In this document: one piece after another, positions 19,090-29,067 of the stretch
Layout of the letters: each line of letters opens with the position of its first letter
Position numbering within the stretch: the stretch's first letter is position 1
Assembly (NCBI GenBank): GCA_029820565.1
Contig: JALGUR010000022.1
Coordinates: 1-64,000 of the forward strand
Direction: 5' to 3'
Length of the DNA: 64,000 nucleotides
From: Candidatus Zipacnadia bacterium
GTDB lineage: Bacteria; Armatimonadota; Zipacnadia; Zipacnadales; Zipacnadaceae
Notes under the pieces: generated by a model
What the model saw: the letters and a program-made list of their open reading frames with translations, nothing else
Database searches by the model: none
Told to the model about the DNA's origin: nothing
Position numbers and translations under genes: made by a program

Positions 19090-19419
19090 TTAGTGGACAC
19101 ATTGATCCTCGCCGCCCACTAATTCAGCGGCGGCGATCTGAGAAATGGCATCTTCCAACAATCCGGACACTCCCAGGATCGTTTCAATACCCATCTGCGT
19201 GAAGTGCTGTTGGGCCATTGGCCCCATGCCACCAGCTACCACATAGTCAACATCTTCCCCGTTGAGTAATTCAGGCAGTTGCCCGGGCGCGTGCCCGGGG
19301 CTATCCAAACGATAGCGGTTGGTGATTTGGTCGTCACTGACGTCTATGATTTGATAACACTCGCACCGTCCAAAGTGAGACGCTACCTGGTCGCCGTCAA
19401 CAGCTATAGCAAATTTCAT
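19090..19419 (-). CDS. NifX/NifB-like dinitrogenase iron-molybdenum cofactor family protein
   Basis: MKFAIAVDGDQVASHFGRCECYQIIDVSDDQI; VDYVVAGGMGPMAQQHFTQMGIETILG. Confidence 0.87.
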   Translation of the reverse strand: MKFAIAVDGDQVASHFGRCECYQIIDVSDDQITNRYRLDSPGHAPGQLPELLNGEDVDYVVAGGMGPMAQQHFTQMGIETILGVSGLLEDAISQIAAAELVGGEDQCVH

Positions 19420-19472
19420 AGTAAAAGCTCATTCCCTTGACCATGTTGACTAACAAACAATTGTACCCCGCG

Positions 19473-19889
19473 TTATGTTTCGCCTTCTTCCCTATTGGGC
19501 CGGTTGTCAGTGAGTTGCCGGCACTGCTCCACAAAGTTCACCATACCCTGCATACGCTGCTGGATTACCTGCATCCAGCCATCCAACCGTTCCCAGCCCA
19601 AATCGGTCAGTTCGTAGAGACGGCGGGCCGGGCCAGCACCGGCGGTATCCCAGGTGGAAACTACGCACCCACTTGCCTCTAATTGGCGCAGACAGCGATA
19701 CACTGCGCCCGGGTCAATCTCCATTTCACTGAGGCCTAATTGATTGGCCGCGGCAGCCAGGTCGTAACCATGGGCGGCCGCCCCGCTGCCCAACAGGTAC
19801 AGGAGGGCTGGCTCGACCATCCGCGACAGCCTGCCGGTCAGCCATTCATATCGTCCTGGAGGTCCGCGAAAACCGCCTCTGCGTCTCAT
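19473..19889 (-). CDS. PadR family transcriptional regulator
   Basis: EPALLYLLGSGAAAHGYDLAAAANQLGLSEMEIDPGAVYRCLRQLEASGCVVSTWDTAGAGPARRLYELTDLG. Confidence 0.87.
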   Translation of the reverse strand: MRRRGGFRGPPGRYEWLTGRLSRMVEPALLYLLGSGAAAHGYDLAAAANQLGLSEMEIDPGAVYRCLRQLEASGCVVSTWDTAGAGPARRLYELTDLGWERLDGWMQVIQQRMQGMVNFVEQCRQLTDNRPNREEGET

Positions 19890-19900
19890 CGGTGTCCACC

Positions 19901-19919
19901 TATATGTTAATCACATATA
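19901..19919. promoter_or_regulatory. Perfect 7-5-7 dyad upstream of the PadR gene; candidate operator
   Basis: TATATGT-taatc-ACATATA, 11 nt before the annotated PadR start. Confidence 0.5.
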
Positions 19920-20132
19920 TAGTATACCACAAAATAGCCTCTTTGTAAACCCCTTTGGGGAAATTCTCTGATAGAGTTGACTAACATGCGCTCTATATGA
20001 TACTCTGTTAGCACGCCGTCAGGTCTGTTTAGTAGGATGATGCAGAGTATCTCTCATCAACAGCCGCGACAGTAAATATCCACACCCGACTGTGTAGACT
20101 ACTCAAACCAAATAGTTCGGAGAAATCCTGAC

Positions 20133-20720
20133 ATGCCTACTTCTACCAGCAACCCGGGTCAGAAACTTGCCAGCGCTGGCAACAGTTCAAGTGTATTAGC
20201 CAAAGCCGGTCTTGACGTTGACCTCAAGCGCATAGCGGTGATGCTGGTGGTCGGTTTGGCTGTGGGACTAATTGCCGATATCTTCACTGGTCAGAATTAC
20301 CAACAGCGAGTGGCCGGCAGCCAAGCAGCCCCCCGGCAGGGCCCAAAACCGCCACCGGGCATTGACGCGCGAACGGCTCACGAGTTGAGCAGTACAGGGG
20401 AAGCAGTGTTAGTAGATGTCAGGAGTGCTGGCTCATACCGCAAAGAGCATGCCGCTGCAGCTATTAACCTCCCGGAGTACGTTTTGGCAGCCAAAGAGAA
20501 GGATGCCGGCGTCCTGGCCAAGGTACCTAAGGATACCCACCTGATCGTATATTGCTCTTCGATGCAATGCTCGCAAGCAGCCCGTGGGGCTATGTTATTG
20601 AACACGCTGGGATATGCAAAAGTGTCAACGATGACCGGGGGTATAGAAGGTTGGAAGAACGCCGGATTGCCTACGGAAAAAGGTCAGGAGAACGACACTA
20701 CTCGCGAGGAGAAGAAGTGA
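20133..20720 (+). CDS. Membrane-anchored rhodanese-like domain protein
   Basis: TM segment (VMLVVGLAVGLIADIF); VLVDVRSAGSYRKEHAAAAINLPE; HLIVYCSSMQCSQAARGAMLLNTLGYAKVSTMTGGIEGWKNAGLP. Confidence 0.85.
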   Translation: MPTSTSNPGQKLASAGNSSSVLAKAGLDVDLKRIAVMLVVGLAVGLIADIFTGQNYQQRVAGSQAAPRQGPKPPPGIDARTAHELSSTGEAVLVDVRSAGSYRKEHAAAAINLPEYVLAAKEKDAGVLAKVPKDTHLIVYCSSMQCSQAARGAMLLNTLGYAKVSTMTGGIEGWKNAGLPTEKGQENDTTREEKK

Positions 20721-20726
20721 ACTGCT

Positions 20727-21206
20727 GTGGCACTACTTCGGAGGAGTATAGACAGTGTGTTGGCGAGCCGATGGGTCCTACTAACCTTGCGGCTGGCTAT
20801 TGGGGCAGTGTTCATCATAGCCAGTTGGGACAAAGTGCTGAACCCGGGCCGGTTTGCCGAGATTATCGAAGGTTACAAGATCGTCTCAGGATATCCAGTC
20901 CAGGCATTAGCCGTGTGGCTGCCGTGGGTAGAACTCGGGGTTGGCCTGATGTTGGTTGCCGGGATTTGGATACGAGCCGCGGCGCTACTCTTTTCGGGTC
21001 TAACGATAGTGTTTATTGCTGCCATCGCCTCAGCCTTGGTTCGGGGATTAGACATACAGTGTGGCTGTTTCTCGCTTTCTCTTGGTAGCGACGCTCGGAC
21101 ATGGGTCTCGCTGTGGCAGGAGATTGCCCTGCTAATGGGTTGCCTATGGCTATGGGTAGCCTCTTGGCCTGCCACCGGAACTCAACCTTCACAGACCGAT
21201 AAGTGA
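20727..21206 (+). CDS. DoxX/MauE-like membrane protein
   Basis: LRLAIGAVFIIASWDKVLNPGRFAEIIEGYKI; WLPWVELGVGLMLVAGIW; IQCGCF. Confidence 0.8.
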   Translation: MALLRRSIDSVLASRWVLLTLRLAIGAVFIIASWDKVLNPGRFAEIIEGYKIVSGYPVQALAVWLPWVELGVGLMLVAGIWIRAAALLFSGLTIVFIAAIASALVRGLDIQCGCFSLSLGSDARTWVSLWQEIALLMGCLWLWVASWPATGTQPSQTDK

Positions 21207-21228
21207 CCAGCCGAATACGAAAATCTGT

Positions 21229-21260
21229 GTCTGCACTCCCGTAGGTCTCAGGGTGCAGAC
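21229..21260. terminator. Hairpin between convergent doxX-like and rpoD genes
   Basis: GTCTGCAC ... GTGCAGAC inverted repeat between convergent stops. Confidence 0.5.
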
Positions 21261-21269
21261 GGACCCGCG

Positions 21270-23363
21270 TTAGGTTTCTACCTGCAGGTAGTCGCGCAGT
21301 ATCTGAGTACGACGGGGATCGCGGAGTTTCTTGAGCGCTTTGGATTCAATCTGGCGAATGCGCTCGCGGGTGACATCAAAGATGTGGCCTACTTCCTCCA
21401 AAGTGCGAGGATAGCCATCCTCCAGGCCAAACCGTAGTTTGAGCACTTCGCGCTCGCGTCCCGTGAGGTCGTCCAGCACCCGATTGAGTTGTTCACGCAG
21501 TACCAGATTAGAGGCCAGATTAACGGGGGTTTCTTCTTCTTCATCAGGCACAAAATCGCCGAGGTAATTATCTTCTTCTTCACCGATGGGAGCCTCCAGA
21601 GAGAGAGGCTCAGGGGCAATACGTTTGACTTCGGCGACCCTCTCGACAGGCATATCCATCTCCACAGCGACCTCATCAAGGGTGGGTTCGCGGCCGTATT
21701 GCTGGAGAAGTTGTCGTGAGGTCTTGACCAACTTGTTGATGGTCTCGACCATATGGACAGGGATACGAATGATGCGGCCTTGGTCAGCCAAGGCCCGGGA
21801 GATAGCCTGGCGAATCCACCAGGTAGCATAAGTGCTGAACTTGTAACCCTTACGATAATCAAATTTCTCTACGGCCCGCATCAGTCCCACATTGCCCTCT
21901 TGGATCAGGTCCAAGAAACTCATTGCGGAGCGCCCGGTATACTTTCGGGCGATGCTAACCACCAGACGGAGGTTAGCTTCAGCCAACGCGGCAACTGCAT
22001 CTTCGTCTCTGAGTTTCATACACGAGGGGTCTATGCTGCCGGGATCCACAATGCGAGTGAAAGACGCTTCGATGAGACCATACAAGCCAGCTCCCTCGGT
22101 CTCATCAGGCGGGAAAATGGAACCTACCTGCATGGCAGTGCGGGTCGCGGTCGTAGTGAAGTCAACGGTAACCGGTTCGGGCAAGGGGTAGCCGGTAGTT
22201 CCTTTAATACCATCCTCGCCTGCCTTCAAAGTTAGCGTATAGGCCATCTCAGTGGTCAAAGGATCGCGGGGCAAGAAGCGAATTTGACGGCGCTCAGCGT
22301 CATAATAAACCTTTCCGGAGACGGGATTATTCATTGCGTCCCGGACTTTGACGGTCTTAGAGGTGACCGTACTGGGGTCTAATTGGCGATCCACAGTAAC
22401 TGTGATGGGAGCAGCAATGCTAACGTTGGTAGCCTCCGCAGCAGGTTGAGTATTCACCACCCGAGGGGCCGCCTTCCGATAAGTAGTTTCAAACTGAAAC
22501 GTGTAATCAGCCGCCAGAGGACGGCCGTCCTCGGTATTGATGCCTTCCTCATCTCCTCGGACGGTTACAGCAAGTTTGTTGCGATGGCGCAGGGGCTGTT
22601 TGGGAGTAAACACCAGCCGCCAGGGGTCAGGCCCCACTTTGACTCTCCCCAGAACCTGGCGACCTTTGCCATCAATAACTTCTATCTTCTGGGACGTGAC
22701 CGACGCGGGATCCAGAGCATCATTGAAATAGATGATGATGGGACTATCCACGTCCACCTGCTGTTGACCGTCAGCCGGATAGGTTCTGGTTATCTGCAAC
22801 GGACCATCAGCCGCACGAGTTCGGAACGACCACATATAGTCAGAAGCCAGCGAGTGGCCAGTAATGTCGTATAAACCATCATCACCGTCACGCAAGATTA
22901 CGACGTAGAGAGTATCCGGTTCCAGGCGCTCGTGGGGGTGAAAGCGCAGAGCGTTATGGGCCTTGTCATAGCTCAATTCTCCCTCGCCTTTTTGGACACG
23001 TCGAGCTAGTTCTACCTCCTGCTCAGCGGTCAGCAGAGGCACCTGCCCAATAGCATGTAGATACATACGGACTGAATCATCAACCGGTACACCTTCATCC
23101 TCGTCGGCTGTATCTTCTTCTTCCTCCTGGCGATGTTCCCGGGTGGCCTTTTCATCCTTCGCCACATAAATACCGGCACCGTGTAAGACTCGATATATCT
23201 CCTCAATATCCTTGGCGTCCAGAAGTTCATTATCAGCCAAGGCTTCCTGAATATCACTATACGTTAGATAGCCCTGCTCGCGTCCCTTGGTTAGCAGGCT
23301 TTCCACTTCGTCAATGTCCCGAACGTCAGCCGGTTTTTTGTCAGTCTGTTCGTCCTCGGGCAA
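21270..23363 (-). CDS. rpoD: RNA polymerase primary sigma factor RpoD with inserted Ig-like (Big_5/SbsA-type) domains
   Basis: Regions 1.1/1.2 ([33 protein letters not shown]); regions 2-4 ([85 protein letters not shown] ... [39 protein letters not shown]); downstream of dnaG. Confidence 0.93.
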   Translation of the reverse strand: MPEDEQTDKKPADVRDIDEVESLLTKGREQGYLTYSDIQEALADNELLDAKDIEEIYRVLHGAGIYVAKDEKATREHRQEEEEDTADEDEGVPVDDSVRMYLHAIGQVPLLTAEQEVELARRVQKGEGELSYDKAHNALRFHPHERLEPDTLYVVILRDGDDGLYDITGHSLASDYMWSFRTRAADGPLQITRTYPADGQQQVDVDSPIIIYFNDALDPASVTSQKIEVIDGKGRQVLGRVKVGPDPWRLVFTPKQPLRHRNKLAVTVRGDEEGINTEDGRPLAADYTFQFETTYRKAAPRVVNTQPAAEATNVSIAAPITVTVDRQLDPSTVTSKTVKVRDAMNNPVSGKVYYDAERRQIRFLPRDPLTTEMAYTLTLKAGEDGIKGTTGYPLPEPVTVDFTTTATRTAMQVGSIFPPDETEGAGLYGLIEASFTRIVDPGSIDPSCMKLRDEDAVAALAEANLRLVVSIARKYTGRSAMSFLDLIQEGNVGLMRAVEKFDYRKGYKFSTYATWWIRQAISRALADQGRIIRIPVHMVETINKLVKTSRQLLQQYGREPTLDEVAVEMDMPVERVAEVKRIAPEPLSLEAPIGEEEDNYLGDFVPDEEEETPVNLASNLVLREQLNRVLDDLTGREREVLKLRFGLEDGYPRTLEEVGHIFDVTRERIRQIESKALKKLRDPRRTQILRDYLQVET

Positions 23364-23369
23364 CTACAC

Positions 23370-25391
23370 TCAACTCCCTGAGTTATGCTCTTCGTCCTCA
23401 GCCTGGTCTGAGGACTGCTCGTCGTGAGACGGTTTCCTTTGTGTTGCTGCCACGGTTCCATCGGTCTCGACAAAGTCGAATTGACCTTTCCCGTGAAACA
23501 GCATTACCAAGCGCAGAAACTTTTGATAATCGGGATGCTCGTGAGTCAATTCTCCGGTTTCCGCCAGATTAGCTACTCGCTGCTGGAGTCGGTAAAAATC
23601 TTCAATATCGGCTTGACCGTTCTGGTCAGCGGATAACTCCGTGCCGCGAATCTCGTATTCCTCCTGCAAACCGGCCCCAGACCGATGTTTGCGCAGTTTG
23701 GCGGCCGCATCTTGTAGCATCTCCTCGTCCAGCTCATCAACAGGCGGCACTAATAGTAGTTCTATGCCGCGGTCCCGGGTTCCTTCCTCTTCGGGGAGTT
23801 TATCCACTAATCGGCCCGGGTCGTACTGGTCACCTGCTGCTAACTGGTCGGATATAGCCTGGGCGATCTGGCGATGTTGAGGGATAGCAAAGTCATTGGG
23901 ATTTATCTGGGCAAAGACTTGTTGGGCCAGATCGGGACTTTCCAGCGCGGCAGCCAGCAGTTCCTTCTCCAACTTCTCCCACCACGCCGGTTGCTCCGCG
24001 TAGCGAGCCACCGCATCGGTTATGAAACTGCGGTCGCGCGGCGAGTTGGCAGTAATCTTGGGAGCGCTCGTTCTGCGCCGACTAGCCCGGCGCCGCAATT
24101 CCATCTGGAGGGCCCGCTGCATACTTTCGGTGCGGCCCGGTTGGTCCTGGGCCCACAGATCACCGGCGCGCGCGATAAACTCGTTGCGGCGCGTGAGGTC
24201 AGCAACATCGGCCAGCACATCTACCGCGGCGCGCGCGGCTCGCACCATACCATCAGCGCCTTGATTACGATACTGACCGAACACCATATCCAGGCGATAC
24301 TCCACTAAACCAACCGCCTCGTTGATCAACTGTCTAAACTGCTCAGCACCATGGCTGCGGACGTAATCATCAGGGTCCTGACCTTCGGGCAGGACCAGTA
24401 TCTTTGCCGCCAGACCGCTGCGCTCAAACAAATCAATATTGCGCAGGGCCGCTTGCATTCCACCGGCGTCCGCGTCATAACACAATATGACTTCGTCAAC
24501 ATAGCGACCCAGCAGGCTCAAGTGGTCTGAGGTCATGGCAGTGCCCAGAGTCGCTATCACATTGCTCAGGCCGGCCTGGTGGAGAGCAATGACATCGGTG
24601 TAACCTTCCACGACAATCCCATACTTGTCGGCCACTAACTGCTGACGGGCCAGGTCCAACGCATACAGATTACGGCCTTTGCTAAACAAGGGAGTGTCGG
24701 GAGAGTTAAGGTATTTGGCTGGCTCCTCAGGATCCATAGCCCGGCCGCCAAAGGCAATTATCGTCCCGGCCGCATCAGTGATGGGAAAGATGATGCGGTG
24801 GCGAAACACATCGTAGTGGCTGCCGCGATCGCTCTGCTTAATCAGTCCGGCTTCCTGGGCAATATCAGTACTGATACCCTTGCCAGCCAGTAACTTGAGC
24901 AAGTCATCCCACGCATTGGCAGCGTAACCCAACTCAAACTTATCAATGACCTCATCAGTAAGGCCCCGCTCGTGGACATAGGCAAGCGCGGCGGCTCCCC
25001 GGGACTGACCGAGATTGCGCCGGAAATGCTCAGCCGCCAATTGGAGGGCGCGGTGCAAGAGTTTACGGCGCTGCACCTGGGCCTCGTCTGCCGGCCTCGC
25101 CCGCCATGGCAGGCCGACTCGTTGGGCCAGCCGCTCCCCCGCCTCCGCGAAACTTATTCCCTCTATCTGCATCAAGAACGCGAATACGTCGCCACCAGCA
25201 CCACATCCAAAACAATGCCAGAATCCACCCGCAGGGTCTACATAGAACGAGGGATTCTGTTCGGCGTGGAAGGGGCAGCAAGCCTTGAACCGGCGACCCG
25301 CCCGTTGCAGAGGGACATATTGAGAGATCAACTCAACAATATCAACCCGGCGCTTGATTTCTTCCTTAACGTCGTCCCTATCCATAACCAC
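23370..25391 (-). CDS. dnaG: DNA primase DnaG
   Basis: CCPFHAEQNPSFYVDPAGGFWHCFGCGAGGDVFAFLMQIEGISFAEA; TOPRIM VVEGYTDVIALHQAGL; CYDADAGGMQAALR. Confidence 0.95.
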   Translation of the reverse strand: MVMDRDDVKEEIKRRVDIVELISQYVPLQRAGRRFKACCPFHAEQNPSFYVDPAGGFWHCFGCGAGGDVFAFLMQIEGISFAEAGERLAQRVGLPWRARPADEAQVQRRKLLHRALQLAAEHFRRNLGQSRGAAALAYVHERGLTDEVIDKFELGYAANAWDDLLKLLAGKGISTDIAQEAGLIKQSDRGSHYDVFRHRIIFPITDAAGTIIAFGGRAMDPEEPAKYLNSPDTPLFSKGRNLYALDLARQQLVADKYGIVVEGYTDVIALHQAGLSNVIATLGTAMTSDHLSLLGRYVDEVILCYDADAGGMQAALRNIDLFERSGLAAKILVLPEGQDPDDYVRSHGAEQFRQLINEAVGLVEYRLDMVFGQYRNQGADGMVRAARAAVDVLADVADLTRRNEFIARAGDLWAQDQPGRTESMQRALQMELRRRASRRRTSAPKITANSPRDRSFITDAVARYAEQPAWWEKLEKELLAAALESPDLAQQVFAQINPNDFAIPQHRQIAQAISDQLAAGDQYDPGRLVDKLPEEEGTRDRGIELLLVPPVDELDEEMLQDAAAKLRKHRSGAGLQEEYEIRGTELSADQNGQADIEDFYRLQQRVANLAETGELTHEHPDYQKFLRLVMLFHGKGQFDFVETDGTVAATQRKPSHDEQSSDQAEDEEHNSGS

Positions 25392-25630
25392 GATGTGTCA
25401 CTCACAATTAGTTCGACGAATTACTATATGTAGAAGTTCTCCTGGGCCAGCAATAATCCTCCTTTGGCATTTGGGCCGGTCTTCCGGGCGGCTGAACTTG
25501 CTGAAGTCTACGCTCGACACGGCCCCTGCAATGGTCAAGATGGTAAGTCGTGCGGAGGGGCCGGTCGCCGCAGGCCCAGCGAAGCGCAGGCCTGCCAGGC
25601 CGGCCCTATTCTTCCAATCTTCACCAAAAG

Positions 25631-25660
25631 ACAGCGGCCCCGCCGCAGCGAGGCCGCTGT
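25631..25660 (-). terminator. Rho-independent-like terminator of the collagen-like gene
   Basis: ACAGCGGCC-N12-GGCCGCTGT, followed on the minus strand by CTTTTGG. Confidence 0.5.
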
Positions 25661-25686
25661 TACCAATAACCGAGGAGTGGGACAGG

Positions 25687-26610
25687 TCAATCCCAGATAT
25701 GGATTCTGGTCACCTTCATATTGTGTAAAGTGAAGGCAATATTGTTATCCTCGGTGTAGCGTAAGATAACATCACGGGAGAACACCCGGCTGGTACCGGC
25801 GAAGGACACCGTTACGCTCCCCGTTCCCGGCGTAGCCTCCCCGGGGCCAGTATTCATAAAAGTGACGGATTCGTCAGCGAAGCCATAGCGGTACAGTACT
25901 TGTTTGAAGTCGTCGCCCAGTTTGACGTATTTGTGGGGCTGCCACAGGGCGGTGCGGGCGTAGTTGCAGTTTTCGGCGGCCACAGCGATTACCTGTATAT
26001 AGCCATCACGGTCCAGGACAAAGCCTAAGATAACAGGACCCTTTTGATATAGCCATTCCACCTCACCCGGCTCCACCTCCACCCACACTGGCAGAGCCCA
26101 GATGGGGAACGGCCCACCCGCAGCGGCACCGGCAGCAAGTCCACCAGGGCCGGCGGCTCCGCCGGGTCCAGGAAAGGCACCAGGCCCGGCCGGTCCTCCC
26201 AGACCAGGCATCGGCGGACCAACCCCAGGCGGGGCCGCGGCCCGTCCTGGAGGGCCGCCTGGACCCATCGGGCCCATAGGTGGCCCCATCATCATTGGCG
26301 AAGGCATTCCCGGAGCACCAGGTGGCCCCATAGGAGCCCCGGGCATTCCGCCCATACCTGGCATGCCTGGCATACCAAGCATCCCAGGTGCGCCCGGAGC
26401 AGCGGCCGCAGCCGCGGCAAACTCGGGCCCTTCGCCCACGACGACCCCCTCGGGTTCGCCATAGACATCCAGGAGGTCAATAGCATGCTGGCCCAGGCGC
26501 ATACCAGCCAACTGTACCTCACGGGCGCACACGATACTGCTACTGGCAACCACTAACACCGCCACTGCACCTATCAACAATATATTGTGAGAGCGAGATA
26601 TTCGGCTCAT
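25687..26610 (-). CDS. Secreted collagen-like Gly/Pro/Met-rich protein with globular C-terminal domain
   Basis: Signal peptide; GAPGMLGMPGMPGMGGMPGAPMGPPGAPGMPSP...GPPGR G-X-Y-like run; globular segment after it. Confidence 0.75.
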   Translation of the reverse strand: MSRISRSHNILLIGAVAVLVVASSSIVCAREVQLAGMRLGQHAIDLLDVYGEPEGVVVGEGPEFAAAAAAAPGAPGMLGMPGMPGMGGMPGAPMGPPGAPGMPSPMMMGPPMGPMGPGGPPGRAAAPPGVGPPMPGLGGPAGPGAFPGPGGAAGPGGLAAGAAAGGPFPIWALPVWVEVEPGEVEWLYQKGPVILGFVLDRDGYIQVIAVAAENCNYARTALWQPHKYVKLGDDFKQVLYRYGFADESVTFMNTGPGEATPGTGSVTVSFAGTSRVFSRDVILRYTEDNNIAFTLHNMKVTRIHIWD

Positions 26611-26729
26611 CGCGGCTGTCTCCCTTCAGTGATGCATTGTAATCTATAGTGTCACGTAAGTTGTTGTGCCACGTTGCTTAGCAGCCGTTGAAGTATAGTA
26701 TAACATATTATTGGTATATTTTTCAAGTG

Positions 26730-27704
26730 TCAAGCCGGCACTTCGCACCAGCGGCGACTGCCGCCGGCCTCTTCGGCGAGGCGAGCCAGATAATCCGCCT
26801 CTTGACGCAGCACGTGGCGGCGCTGGGGGGGAGGAAACTTGCCCAGCGACTCATCCTCCATATTCAGTCCGCCCTCATACCCGGCGACCGTTAGGATATC
26901 TACAATCTTGCCGTGATCTACATCGCCCTGGTGGATGGGGGCTACATACTCCCCGTACTGCCAGCCCAATTCCCGACGCTGCTGGCGGTATTGTACTGGA
27001 TATGCAATATTCTTGCAATGAGTATGGCGGACGTGGGCCGCCAAATCCTGCATAATCTCGTAGACAGTATCCAGCGAATGCCCGGCCCAATAGAAATTAC
27101 CTGTATCTAAGGTTACCCCGAACCGCGGCGAATTAACCGTCTCCAGAACCTGGTGCAGCCATTGCGGATTATTGCCCTGAGCGCCGTGGTTTTCTATAGC
27201 GAGGGGAACCTGACAATCTTCGGTAACTGCTAACACCTGGCGGACGGCGTCGGCATATATGGTGACCCGTTGCTCAAAGGGCAACTCCTGCTGACCCGTC
27301 ATAGCACTGTCCACTCTCACCGCGTCAACGCCCAGCACCTGACCAGCCTGAACCGCGCCTACCGCCCATTCAATCTCGGCGTCCAGGGCCTGGGCATTAA
27401 AGTTATTGGCCAATAGCAGTCCGGAGATGTGCAGGTTCCACTGGCTGTAGGCTTCGGCAGCCTCCAGTGCCTGGGCCTCAGAAGCGACAGAGAGTTTGGG
27501 ATTGCCAGCCGCTCCGTCGGGCGAGGGAATCTGCAGCGCCCGTTCCACGGCTACTTCCACACTATTGAGTTCTAACTCCTCCATCGCTTCCAGGATGCTA
27601 TCATATCCCGCCTGGAAAATGCATACATCACGCACTCCTACATACATTGCTCTTGCCTCACTTTGTGATGCGTCGATAAACATCGTTAGGTAGTTCCTTC
27701 GCAA
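26730..27704 (-). CDS. Sugar phosphate isomerase/epimerase (xylose isomerase-like TIM barrel)
   Basis: VPLAIENHGAQGNNPQWLHQVLETVNSPRFGVTLDTGNFYWAGH; HVRHTHCKNIA. Confidence 0.82.
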   Translation of the reverse strand: MRRNYLTMFIDASQSEARAMYVGVRDVCIFQAGYDSILEAMEELELNSVEVAVERALQIPSPDGAAGNPKLSVASEAQALEAAEAYSQWNLHISGLLLANNFNAQALDAEIEWAVGAVQAGQVLGVDAVRVDSAMTGQQELPFEQRVTIYADAVRQVLAVTEDCQVPLAIENHGAQGNNPQWLHQVLETVNSPRFGVTLDTGNFYWAGHSLDTVYEIMQDLAAHVRHTHCKNIAYPVQYRQQRRELGWQYGEYVAPIHQGDVDHGKIVDILTVAGYEGGLNMEDESLGKFPPPQRRHVLRQEADYLARLAEEAGGSRRWCEVPA

Positions 27705-27944
27705 TACGCAGAATCCTTCTTACTGTACTGTTGAGTACCCGTGATAAACACCTGCCGCAAGCACTTATCCATATTCCGTATGTGGGACGAGGCGGAGCCT
27801 GATGTAACTCACCCAAGACTTGACAGGACAAGAGACACAACTTATAATTCAAATAACTTGGGCTCCCGTCATACAGAACTTCTGTGTTTGACGATTGTCA
27901 ATAATAGTAAGTAGCGCCTACCAGACAGGTGAGGTGTTAATACT

Positions 27945-28955
27945 ATGGCTAAGAATTATATGGTAGTAGCCGTGTTGGTTGCAGTGGTGGTCTGGGCAGG
28001 AGCCAGCGCCGTACGCAGCCAGCCCGAGCAAGTATTGCTGCGTTATGGTTGGGTGGACGGCGACGAGTTGCAGTATGATTTGTCAGTTCGCGGCCAAGGG
28101 CAGTTAGTCTTCCACAGTGCGGCTATAGCCCAAGGACAGGGCGGTGAGACGCCACTGCCGATTGTAATGAGTATGGACACTGTCTATCGCCAACTCGTCA
28201 AGGCGATAGACGAAGAGGGCAACGGCACAGTGGAGATTCACTGGGAGCCAATGCAGATTAGCGTAGATATGATGGGCCAGTTAATGCAGGCGACTGTAGA
28301 TCTGGAGCAGGGAACCATAAGGTTCAATGGTCAGGAGCAGGCACTGCCCGGCTTCTCACCTCAGCCAGGAGCGGAGCCGCCTGCAATGAAAATATCGCCG
28401 CGAGGTAAAGTGTTGGCAATCACTAATCTGGAGCGGCTGATGCCTATGATGGGTACGGCCGGGCTGGGTCAGGTAGACCCCAGCCAGATAGTACGTGCCT
28501 CTCAGGCTGAATTTCCCGAGGAACCCGTGGCGGCCGGCGCAGAGTGGGAGCAACTCGTTGCCCTGCCCTTGCCCACTGGCGAAGGTCAGCAGGCCCCACA
28601 GATGCGCAGCGCATATGTTCTGAAAGGCTTCGCCACCATCAATGAGCGCCCCTGTGCGAAGATTAGTACGCGCAGCCATATCCAATTGCAGAATATGACT
28701 GTACCCGGTCAACCAGCCGTCGGCATCGGCGGCGCGGCCGGCTTCGCCACTCAGATTGACGCTATGCAGATGGACATTAACGGTGATTTATATTTTGACC
28801 ACGAGGTGGGCAGACTCATTAGAGCCTTGATGAATATTACGATGAATCTAAACATGAACATAGTTGGGGCTGCAGCCCAACAGCAGCAAATACCTGGTAT
28901 CCAGTGTGAACTTAGGGACTTTGCTATGGAAGTGCTGATGAATCTTAAGGAATGA
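27945..28955 (+). CDS. Secreted protein of unknown function
   Basis: 336 aa; N-terminal signal peptide; VLLRYGWVDGDELQYDLSVRGQGQLVF. Confidence 0.6.
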   Translation: MAKNYMVVAVLVAVVVWAGASAVRSQPEQVLLRYGWVDGDELQYDLSVRGQGQLVFHSAAIAQGQGGETPLPIVMSMDTVYRQLVKAIDEEGNGTVEIHWEPMQISVDMMGQLMQATVDLEQGTIRFNGQEQALPGFSPQPGAEPPAMKISPRGKVLAITNLERLMPMMGTAGLGQVDPSQIVRASQAEFPEEPVAAGAEWEQLVALPLPTGEGQQAPQMRSAYVLKGFATINERPCAKISTRSHIQLQNMTVPGQPAVGIGGAAGFATQIDAMQMDINGDLYFDHEVGRLIRALMNITMNLNMNIVGAAAQQQQIPGIQCELRDFAMEVLMNLKE

Positions 28956-29067
28956 ATTGGCGAGATAGATTAGCAAGCAGGAGAAACCGAATAGACGACG
29001 AAACTATAACTGTGATAGTGACAAACTCTTTGCCTGATTCTACCAATGTGTTCTCAGAAAGGAGATT

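Noticed and set aside
26102-26464. Gly/Pro-rich plus-strand ORF opposite the collagen-like gene
   Set aside because: GGN/CCN codons read similarly on both strands; the minus-strand frame has a signal peptide and a globular C-terminus.
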